Shown here in pieces: positions 1-5,914 of a DNA stretch of 6,040 nt (the stretch's first letter is position 1; the number at the start of each line of letters is the position of its first letter). Origin of the DNA: Rhodospirillales bacterium. GTDB lineage: Bacteria; Pseudomonadota; Alphaproteobacteria; Rhodospirillales_A; JACZKS01. Below the pieces are notes generated by a model. The model was given only the letters and a program-made list of their open reading frames with translations. It did no database searches and was not told where the DNA came from. The stretch is from contig JABGRG010000134.1 in the NCBI GenBank assembly GCA_018648445.1, forward strand, positions 2,973 to 9,012, read 5' to 3'. The position numbers and the translations under genes were made by a program.

Positions 1-1025
1 GAGCCTATTCCGTTTGCACAATTGCCCAGGCTCTGACCTTCGCCCTGACCGCCTATTTCGTAGCCTTTCACTGGCGGGCGGATGCCACGGCTCTGTACGC
101 GGGGGCGGCTGCGGGGGCGATTGCTCAAAGCGTTTTGGGTATGGTTTCGCTACGGCGTCACTTGCACGGGCGAGTATCGCGCGAAGCGGCGATAGCCTTG
201 TGGAGTGTGGCGAAACCAACGGTGGCGATCAATTATCTAGATCACCTCAAGACACTGATGGAGAGATGGATTATCAGTCTGACGACCAATATGCATGTTT
301 TGGGGTTGTTTTTCCATTCCCAGCAGTATCGCTCGATCATCAATTTAGTCACTAAGGTCCCTGTCCGCGGGCTCTGGCAGACGGCCCTGTCCGAAGCTGC
401 GGAACCGAGGCCAAAATTTCGCGACATGCGGGCCGCGTGGGTCGGGATCGATGGTCTGATTTTTTTGGCCGGGATTATGTTTGTCCTAGTCGGCGGCGAA
501 TTGATCGGTTTATTGACTCACGGAAAATTCTCCGATGCAGCGCCTTATGCTGCCGTCTGGATGGCGATTACCTTAGCTCAAAATACGGGCCGACCGTACG
601 TATTCGTACTCATCGCGCGAGGGAAGGCGGCTACGTTCAGTAATCTTTCCTTGAAATCGAATTTGGTAGTATTTTTCGGCGTTCCGATGGCCTTGTTTGT
701 CTTCGGTGTATGGGGTGTTTTTGTTGCTATCGGCGCCGGAGCGCTAGTGACCTGGATATTGTCACGCCGCGAAGCTTTGAAAGTGGCAGAGGTTGAGTTT
801 GCGGATGTCCGCCCCGCGTTTCTTGCAGCAGCGGTAATCGCCTCACAGTTGATGATCTCTCATTTTCAACCCGATCTCTCGGCAAGAGCGACCCTCCTGT
901 TCGTCGCTTTGGTCGGTTTCCTGGTTGGAATAGTTCGAAACGATGCTATTCGCCGCTTCCTGAGTGAACGCATAACCAACAGGAAGCCATTGAAGGACCG
1001 TCAGGTCAGCAAAAAAGGAGTTTAA
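1..1025 (+). CDS. Polysaccharide/oligosaccharide flippase, MOP (Wzx-like) family, 5'-truncated by window edge
   Basis: The frame is open from the first complete codon at base 3 to TAA at 1023-1025, giving 340 visible residues, so the true start lies upstream of the window. The protein is strongly hydrophobic, with likely membrane segments encoded near 9-70, 85-145, 445-510, 540-615, 660-760, 815-865 and 890-940. A basic cytoplasmic tail (RRFLSERITNRKPLKDRQ) follows. Between the second and third segments lies a loop pattern typical of MOP-superfamily polysaccharide exporters: an ERW-II-S segment, then LGLFFHSQQYRSI, then a GLWQTALSE helix. These proteins flip undecaprenyl-linked glycan units across the inner membrane. 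Full-length members are usually about 450-500 residues, so roughly a quarter to a third is missing. An internal TTG at 135 could be mistaken for a start, but the upstream codons are open and hydrophobic. The family call rests on topology and loop pattern, and the substrate is unknown. Confidence 0.8.
   Translation, partial: AYSVCTIAQALTFALTAYFVAFHWRADATALYAGAAAGAIAQSVLGMVSLRRHLHGRVSREAAIALWSVAKPTVAINYLDHLKTLMERWIISLTTNMHVLGLFFHSQQYRSIINLVTKVPVRGLWQTALSEAAEPRPKFRDMRAAWVGIDGLIFLAGIMFVLVGGELIGLLTHGKFSDAAPYAAVWMAITLAQNTGRPYVFVLIARGKAATFSNLSLKSNLVVFFGVPMALFVFGVWGVFVAIGAGALVTWILSRREALKVAEVEFADVRPAFLAAAVIASQLMISHFQPDLSARATLLFVALVGFLVGIVRNDAIRRFLSERITNRKPLKDRQVSKKGV
1015..1020 (+). promoter_or_regulatory. 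Ribosome binding site for the SDR gene at 1034
   Basis: AAGGAG lies just inside the end of the flippase gene, 13 bases before ATG 1034, which is rather long spacing. An in-frame TAA immediately precedes that ATG (1031-1033), so no earlier start is possible. The next downstream starts would remove the nucleotide-binding motif. The site therefore supports 1034 as the start. Confidence 0.6.
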
Positions 1026-1033
1026 ACTCGTAA

Positions 1034-2023
1034 ATGTCGAAAAAAATATTCTTGACCGGCGCGGCCGGCCTTATTGGGCGTAACCTGACGGCAAAGCTGG
1101 TGGCCAACGGATACGAAATCGTGTGCTTCGACCTTGGTGAACAGCTCGTTCGGCAAAAGACGTTTTTCAAGCCGATGCAGGATACCGGTCGTGTCCGGGT
1201 AATTCCCGGAACGATCTTAGATAAAGTCGCTATGACCACGGCCATGGCGGGATCCGATGCGGTCTTTCATCTGGCGGCAATGTTGGGTGTCAAGCGTACG
1301 GAGGATCACCTCTTGCGGTGCCTTGATATCAATATCAACGGCACTGACAACATGCTGGATTCCTGCGTGCGTAACCGGGTTGAACGGGTGATTTTTGCCT
1401 CTTCCTCGGAGGTCTACGGCGAGCCTAGTGAAAACCCCATCAAAGAGACTGCAGAAACCAAGGGAAAGACAGTCTATGCCGTTTCCAAGCTGGCCGGCGA
1501 GGAATTGATCAAAGGGTATAGTCAGGTCTATCCGTGGCTTAAGAATACCATTGTCCGTTTTTTTAATACCTACGGCGAAGGGCAGGTTGCTCAGTTCGTT
1601 ATGACCAAATGGATCCGATTGGTTCTTGCTGGAAAAAATCCCGTGGTCTATGGCTCGGGAGACCAGTTGCGCTCTTACGGTCATGTCGACGACGTTACCG
1701 ACGGGTTGGTTGCGGTTCTTGAAAGTGAAAAAACGCACGGCGGGACATATAACATCGGCAATTCCAGCCAGATTTATTCGCTTCGTGATTTAGCCCAGAA
1801 AATCATTGATGTGCTGGCCCCCGATAGTGGGCTTGAGGTCGAAATTCTGGATGGATTTGCGGGTAGCGATCGGATCGAAAATCGTGAAATCTTTACTCGT
1901 TATTGTGATACATCCCGGGTCGAACGCGTTCTTGGATATAGCCCCAAGATTTCCGTAGAGGAGGGAATTCGACGGATTGCGGCGCAGGATGAAATCCACG
2001 CCGACTGGCCGTTCGACCCCTGA
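1034..2023 (+). CDS. NAD-dependent extended SDR nucleotide-sugar epimerase/dehydratase (reaction unresolved)
   Basis: This 329-residue protein has normal length for an extended SDR acting on nucleotide sugars. The N-terminal Rossmann fold shows G9-A-A-G12-L-I-G15, with D33 at the end of strand 2, which favours NAD(H). It also has the HLAA turn at 79-82. The catalytic set is S123-S124-S125 and Y148-xxx-K152. E126 follows the serines (SSSEVYG), as in UDP-glucuronate decarboxylases and some 4,6-dehydratases. The substrate domain contains RFFNTYG (175-181) and a YGSGDQLRSYGHVDD stretch (206-220). By eye, R289 falls where decarboxylases such as ArnA carry their catalytic Arg. The gene starts 8 bases after the flippase stop and 19 bases of spacer separate it from neuA, so co-transcription is likely. 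A role in the same glycan, making or modifying a UDP-sugar, is inferred. Epimerase, decarboxylase and dehydratase all remain open. Confidence 0.88.
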   Translation: MSKKIFLTGAAGLIGRNLTAKLVANGYEIVCFDLGEQLVRQKTFFKPMQDTGRVRVIPGTILDKVAMTTAMAGSDAVFHLAAMLGVKRTEDHLLRCLDININGTDNMLDSCVRNRVERVIFASSSEVYGEPSENPIKETAETKGKTVYAVSKLAGEELIKGYSQVYPWLKNTIVRFFNTYGEGQVAQFVMTKWIRLVLAGKNPVVYGSGDQLRSYGHVDDVTDGLVAVLESEKTHGGTYNIGNSSQIYSLRDLAQKIIDVLAPDSGLEVEILDGFAGSDRIENREIFTRYCDTSRVERVLGYSPKISVEEGIRRIAAQDEIHADWPFDP

Positions 2024-2042
2024 AATCAATCGAAAAAAGCTC

Positions 2043-2729
2043 ATGTACAAAGGATTAAGAACCCTGGCCGTGATCCCGGCGCGCGGCGGCTCGAAGGAAA
2101 TCCCGGGGAAGAATATCCGACCGCTGGCCGGGCGACCGTTGCTTGCCTATACCATTGAGCAGGCTCTGGCGGTCCCGGAGTTGGATGTCACCGTAGTTTC
2201 CACCGACGACGGCGAAATCGCTGACGTTGCTTTGCGGTTCGGCGGGCGGGTGGTCGAACGCCCAGCAGAGTTAGCGGGTGACGAAGCGCCAACCGAATGG
2301 GCTTTGATTCATGCCTTGGACCATTTGGAGCAGACCGCTGAGGAGGTATTCGACCTCGTCGTGGTGCTAGAACCAACTTCGCCTTTCCGCCGTCCCGAGA
2401 CGATCAGCCGGTGTATCCGTGAGCTCGCAGACTCGATGGCTAATTCCCTTCTGACCTTGGAAGAGACGTACAAAAATATTGGAACTCGAGAAAACGGGCT
2501 TTTTCGCCCGGTAATTCCAGGGCAGCCGCGCCGCCGTCAGGATCGCCAGCCCTTATTCGTTGAAAGCAGCACGGTCTATGTTTGCCGGGTTCCTCACCTG
2601 CGCGATACCGGGTGGCTAGTTAGCGACGACTGGCTTAGCGTTGTCGTCAGAGGGAATGAGGCAGTTGACATTAATGAGCTGGCAGACTTCGTCCTTGCTG
2701 AATCTCTAATGAAAGATCAAGGGAGATAA
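2043..2729 (+). CDS. neuA: CMP-nonulosonic acid (acylneuraminate) synthetase, NeuA family
   Basis: The product is 228 residues, the usual size for single-domain bacterial CMP-sialic acid synthetases. It would transfer CMP from CTP to a nonulosonic acid in the cytoplasm. The N-terminal nucleotide-binding signature is IPARGGSKEIPGKN (11-24). It is followed by STDDGEIA (53-60), ERPAELAGDEAPT (72-84), EPTSPFR (110-116), RRRQDR (163-168) and DINELADF (209-216), all in family order. Departures from consensus are N211 where the second metal-binding Asp is expected, E110 where Gln usually precedes PTSP, and ESSTVY (174-179) in place of the common NGAIY. I chose ATG 2043 because the frame's earlier starts overlap the previous gene and add a basic, non-conserved extension before the first strand. 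No strong ribosome site is visible, so translation may depend on coupling to the upstream gene, which ends 19 bases earlier. Family assignment is firm; the exact sugar substrate is not. Confidence 0.92.
   Translation: MYKGLRTLAVIPARGGSKEIPGKNIRPLAGRPLLAYTIEQALAVPELDVTVVSTDDGEIADVALRFGGRVVERPAELAGDEAPTEWALIHALDHLEQTAEEVFDLVVVLEPTSPFRRPETISRCIRELADSMANSLLTLEETYKNIGTRENGLFRPVIPGQPRRRQDRQPLFVESSTVYVCRVPHLRDTGWLVSDDWLSVVVRGNEAVDINELADFVLAESLMKDQGR
2721..2725 (+). promoter_or_regulatory. Ribosome binding site for neuB
   Basis: GGGAG sits inside the last codons of neuA, five bases before ATG 2731. Because only one base separates the neuA stop from the neuB start, the two genes are probably translationally coupled. 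Confidence 0.7.
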
Positions 2730-2730
2730 A

Positions 2731-3771
2731 ATGACTGTAACCTTGAATATCGGGGATAGGGTCATAGGCGGGGGGTGTGCCCCATACGTTATTGCCGAGG
2801 CGTGCATTAATCATGAAGGCGATATAGCGATAGCCCGAGAGATGGTTCACGTTGCGCGGGCAGCTAAATGCGACGCGATTAAATTTCAATTCCATGTGCT
2901 TGATGACGAAATGCTGCGTCAGGCGCCGCAATCAGCCAATTTCGAAGAGCCGTTATACGACACCCTCAATCGCACCAATCTGACGGTTGCTGAACACAAG
3001 GAACTGAAGGCACTTTGCCGGAACATTGGCATTGATTATTTGTGCACACCCTTTTCACGAAAGTCGGCCGATATTCTGTACGATGAAATCGGCGTCGATG
3101 TCTTCAAGGTTGGCTCCGGGGAATTGACGAATATCCCGCTGCAGCGCCACATTGCCTCGAAGGGCAAGCCGATGATTGTCTCAACCGGCATGACCGAGCT
3201 GGGCGAGGTTGAAGAAACGGTTGCGGCACTTCGCGAGACGGGCGTGGCGTTCGCTCTTACCCATTGCGTTTCCGCCTATCCTTGCCCTTATGACCGCGTC
3301 AACCTGGGCGTTATTCCGAAATACCGCGAATTGTTCGGTGTGCCGGTCGGTCTGTCCGATCACAGTATTGGAATTTACACATCGCTGGGCGCGGTGGCGT
3401 TCGGCGCATGTATCATCGAAAAGCACTTCACCCTGGACCGTACCGCACCGGGGCCGGATCACCAGTCGTCAATCGAGCCGTTCGAGTTGGGCGAACTCGT
3501 AAAGGGATGCCGGGCCGTTTTCGAAGCTTGCGGCGATAAGCGCGAAATTTTCCCGGAAGAAAAAGAAATCGTCGCTTGGGCCCGCGAAAGCGTGGTTTCA
3601 ACAGCTGACATCACCGCTGGCACCGTTATCACTGCCGATATGGTGTCGGTCAAACGTCCCGGTCCGGGGCATGGCGCAATTGCCGCAAAGCATCTGGATG
3701 ATGTAATCGGTATGTCGGCCAAGGCGAACATTTCCGCCGACCGACAGGTTTTATGGTCTGAAGTCAAATAA
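2731..3771 (+). CDS. neuB: Nonulosonic acid synthase (N-acetylneuraminate synthase family), NeuB
   Basis: The enzyme condenses phosphoenolpyruvate with ManNAc or a related 6-deoxy sugar to form a nine-carbon keto acid. At 346 residues it matches known NeuB proteins. The TIM-barrel domain (about 15-280) carries IAEACINHEG (21-30), KFQ (51-53), FSRKSADIL (108-116), KVGSGELTN (126-134), STGM (151-154), HCVSAYPCP (178-186), GLSDHSIG (207-214) and EKHFTLD (230-236), then GPDHQSSIEP (241-250). H211 and H232 match the two metal-binding histidines. The C-terminal SAF (antifreeze-like) domain (about 286-346) contains VKRPGPG, whose R309 matches the Arg that reaches the neighbouring subunit's active site in the domain-swapped dimer. 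GSGE rather than the ASFE of pseudaminic acid synthases argues for the NeuB/LegI branch over PseI. ATG 2731 has a clear GGGAG. The gene lies one base after neuA and 17 bases before neuC. Confidence 0.95.
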   Translation: MTVTLNIGDRVIGGGCAPYVIAEACINHEGDIAIAREMVHVARAAKCDAIKFQFHVLDDEMLRQAPQSANFEEPLYDTLNRTNLTVAEHKELKALCRNIGIDYLCTPFSRKSADILYDEIGVDVFKVGSGELTNIPLQRHIASKGKPMIVSTGMTELGEVEETVAALRETGVAFALTHCVSAYPCPYDRVNLGVIPKYRELFGVPVGLSDHSIGIYTSLGAVAFGACIIEKHFTLDRTAPGPDHQSSIEPFELGELVKGCRAVFEACGDKREIFPEEKEIVAWARESVVSTADITAGTVITADMVSVKRPGPGHGAIAAKHLDDVIGMSAKANISADRQVLWSEVK

Positions 3772-3775
3772 TTTT

Positions 3776-3779
3776 GGGA
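3776..3779 (+). promoter_or_regulatory. Ribosome binding site that decides the neuC start
   Basis: GGGA lies nine bases before ATG 3789. A TTG at 3774 opens the same frame five codons earlier but overlaps this site and has no site of its own upstream. The ATG is therefore the better start. Confidence 0.55.
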
Positions 3780-3788
3780 TCAGCAAAT

Positions 3789-4940
3789 ATGACGTCACGA
3801 CGCATCGCACTAACTCTTGAATCGCGCGCCACGTATGGTTATTCGGCCAACGTCATGCAGGCGATGAAGGCGTATAAGGAGCTAATCCCGCTAACCGTGG
3901 TTACGGGCACCCATTTGATGTCTGAGTTTGGGAATACGGTCGATCTTATTCGCGCCGACGGGTTTCCGGTTTCCGAGGAAGTGGCATTTTCTCCCAACGA
4001 GAAAGGGAAGTCGTCGTGGGCCCGTGCGCTCGGTACGGCGTTGTCGGGATATGCCGAGGCGTTCGAGCGGTTACAGCCCGACATCGTGCTGCTGTCGGGC
4101 GATCGCGCCGAAACTCTGGCGTTCTGCGTCGCCGCCGCCTACATGGGCATTCCCGTTGCCCACATTCAGGCTGGCGACAAATCCGGCCATATCGATGATG
4201 CGGCGCGTTACGCAATAGGGAAATTGGCGCATATCCATTTTGCCTCCTGTGAGGATTCGGCAAATCGTCTAATCCGCATGGGTGAGCAACCCGACCGGGT
4301 TTTCAACGTCGGTGCTCCACAACTCGATGACATCGTTGATAACGATTTCAGCGCCAGCGCGATTGAATTTGAAGGGCGCAGGATCGACCTGACCCAACCC
4401 TACATTTTACTGGTTCAGCACCCGGTAATGGCCGAACAGGACGACGCGGCGGAACAGATGAAAGCAACCGTGACGGCGTGCTTCGATAGCGGCCTGAGGG
4501 TAATCTGGATTTATCCCAACTCCGACCAGGGATATCGCGCAATCCTTGATGTGATTGCCGAGAAGAGCAAGGACGAGGGGGTCGTCGCGTTGCAGAATGT
4601 GGATAGAGACGACTACCTGAAGCTACTTGCCAATGCGGCGGTACTGGTTGGAAATTCATCCAGCGGCATTCTCGAAGCGCCTTCGTTTTGTGTCCCGGTG
4701 GTAAATATCGGAACCCGCCAACGCGGTCGACCGCAGGCGGCAAATATATTGAACTGTTCGAACGGGCAAAGCGATATCGCCGAGACGATTGATCAGGCGT
4801 TAAACGACAGCGAATTTCACGAACGCTGCGCGGGTGCGCTCAACCCGTATGGCGATGGTAAAAGCGCCGATAGAATTTGCGAAATTCTGCGCGATATTCC
4901 GCTTGATCGGAAATTATTGGACAAGGAAAGCACTTACTGA
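3789..4940 (+). CDS. neuC: Hydrolysing UDP-N-acetylglucosamine 2-epimerase-like enzyme, NeuC family
   Basis: NeuC enzymes hydrolyse and epimerise UDP-GlcNAc to free ManNAc plus UDP, supplying NeuB; LegG relatives act on a 6-deoxy-diacetamido nucleotide sugar. The 383-residue product has the usual length and the two-Rossmann GT-B-like plan. The N-terminal half shows TGTHLMSEFG (39-48), SGDRAE (103-108), AHIQAGDKSGHIDDAAR (124-140) and FNVGAPQLDDI (172-182). The C-terminal half shows VQHPV (209-213, H211 at the conserved His), IYPNSDQG (241-248), GNSSSGILEAP (288-298) and NIGTRQRGR (306-314). D105 fits the conserved Asp of GDR. The loop usually written GGE-x-TEGAID is AGDKSGHID here: D130 replaces Glu and the loop is one residue shorter. 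ATG 3789 is preferred over TTG 3774. The stop overlaps the next gene's ATG (TGATG). Family placement is confident; whether the substrate is UDP-GlcNAc or a modified sugar is open. Confidence 0.92.
   Translation: MTSRRIALTLESRATYGYSANVMQAMKAYKELIPLTVVTGTHLMSEFGNTVDLIRADGFPVSEEVAFSPNEKGKSSWARALGTALSGYAEAFERLQPDIVLLSGDRAETLAFCVAAAYMGIPVAHIQAGDKSGHIDDAARYAIGKLAHIHFASCEDSANRLIRMGEQPDRVFNVGAPQLDDIVDNDFSASAIEFEGRRIDLTQPYILLVQHPVMAEQDDAAEQMKATVTACFDSGLRVIWIYPNSDQGYRAILDVIAEKSKDEGVVALQNVDRDDYLKLLANAAVLVGNSSSGILEAPSFCVPVVNIGTRQRGRPQAANILNCSNGQSDIAETIDQALNDSEFHERCAGALNPYGDGKSADRICEILRDIPLDRKLLDKESTY
4923..4927 (+). promoter_or_regulatory. Ribosome binding site for the WbpP-like gene
   Basis: AAGGA inside the neuC 3' end lies 12 bases before ATG 4940. 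The neuC stop and this start share one base (TGATG, 4938-4942), the classic arrangement for stop-restart translational coupling. Confidence 0.55.
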
Positions 4941-5914
4941 TGGCACAAACCTGGCTAGTCACCGGTGCTGCCGGTTTTATCGGCTGTAATCTGAGCGCGC
5001 ACCTGCTGGAGCGCGGCGCGTCGGTTGTCGGTTTTGATAATTTCATGACCGGTAAGCACGAAAATATTGATCGCCTGCTAGCTGGTTATCCCGAGGGGTT
5101 TAGCTTTATCAAGGGCGATATACTAAACCCGAACGAAATCTGCGAGGCCGCCGCGGGATGCGAAAATGCGGTCCATCTGGCCGCCCAGGTTTCGGTCCAG
5201 CGTTCCGTCGACGATATGGTTGAAACCAATGCCATCAATGTCGATGGTTTTCTGAATACCTACGATGCGGCCCTGAAAGCCGGGGCAAAGCGGTTTATTT
5301 ACGCCTCTTCCTGTGCGGTGTACGGTGATAACCCCGATCTGCCGTTGCGAGAGAACTCAGCAACAGGGCCATTAAGTCCGTATGCCGTCTCGAAACTGAC
5401 CAACGAGCTTTACGCCGACGTATTGGCTCGGTTGCACCCACAAATGACCGCCACGGGACTGCGGTTCTTCAATATCTACGGCCCGTGGCAGGATCATAAC
5501 GGTGGATATGCGGCCGTCATCCCCAAGTGGATCGCGTCGTTGATGAGGGGCGAGCGCCCAACCATATTCGGCGATGGCTCGGCAAGCCGCGATTTTTGCT
5601 TCGTGGACGATCTTTGCTCGGTAGTAACCGCTGCCGCGCGACGCGAAGGTGGCCCGGATCACGCCGTCTACAACGTAGCCTCCGGCAGCCATGTTTCGAT
5701 ATTAGAATTGTGTGAGGAAATCGCCCGTGAGGTAACCAGGTCGGGCATCAACATTCCTTTTGATGGCCCCTTGTTCCAACCCCACCGCGATGGCGACATC
5801 CTTCACTCTTACGCCGATATAGCAGCCATCCGAAAGACCTTCGCATATAGCCCCGAATTCGGCCTGTCCGATGGGCTGCGGGCGATCATCGGCAGGCAGT
5901 GGGGCCGTGCTTGA
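4940..5914 (+). CDS. UDP-GlcNAc/UDP-GalNAc C4-epimerase, WbpP/TviC-like extended SDR
   Basis: This 324-residue extended SDR probably interconverts UDP-GlcNAc and UDP-GalNAc (or their uronic acids) through a 4-keto intermediate with bound NAD. The Rossmann motif is G9-A-A-G12-F-I-G15, with D33-N34 after strand 2. The catalytic residues are S123-S124 and Y148-xxx-K152, within GPLSPYAVSKLTNELYA (143-159). The best discriminators are FFNIYGPWQDHNGGYAAVIP (176-195) and GDGSASRDFCFVDD (211-224), which follow WbpP and TviC nearly word for word as I remember them. S290 in DILHS falls where WbpP has Ser306, the small gatekeeper that lets N-acetylated sugars enter; E. coli GalE has a bulky Tyr there. 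The start overlaps the neuC stop by one base, so it belongs to the same operon. In this setting it may provide a GalNAc-type residue for the glycan that carries the nonulosonate. An alternative is uronic acid epimerisation, as in Vi antigen synthesis. Confidence 0.88.
   Translation: MAQTWLVTGAAGFIGCNLSAHLLERGASVVGFDNFMTGKHENIDRLLAGYPEGFSFIKGDILNPNEICEAAAGCENAVHLAAQVSVQRSVDDMVETNAINVDGFLNTYDAALKAGAKRFIYASSCAVYGDNPDLPLRENSATGPLSPYAVSKLTNELYADVLARLHPQMTATGLRFFNIYGPWQDHNGGYAAVIPKWIASLMRGERPTIFGDGSASRDFCFVDDLCSVVTAAARREGGPDHAVYNVASGSHVSILELCEEIAREVTRSGINIPFDGPLFQPHRDGDILHSYADIAAIRKTFAYSPEFGLSDGLRAIIGRQWGRA

Noticed and set aside
14..355. A + strand frame of 113 codons at the left edge
   Set aside because: It overlaps the flippase in another frame. 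Its translation is rich in Gly, Arg and Ser with no family pattern, while the flippase frame reads as continuous membrane segments from base 3.
1217..1738. A 173-codon frame on the - strand inside the first SDR gene
   Set aside because: It lies entirely opposite a well-conserved SDR whose motifs run unbroken. The reverse translation shows no domain and no ribosome site supports it.
1977..2042. An upstream extension of neuA from TTG 1977
   Set aside because: It would overlap the previous gene by 47 bases and add a basic 22-residue tail absent from NeuA proteins. ATG 2043 places the first strand and IPARGGSK motif at the usual distance.
2731..3771. Pseudaminic acid synthase (PseI) as the identity of the NeuB-family gene
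   Set aside because: The strand that reads ASFE in PseI reads GSGE here, the partner is a NeuC-type hydrolysing epimerase rather than PseG, and no PseB/PseC genes are in the window.
3946..4263. A 105-codon frame on the - strand opposite neuC
   Set aside because: The Arg- and Pro-rich translation is typical of the shadow of a GC-rich gene, and the forward frame carries the NeuC motifs.
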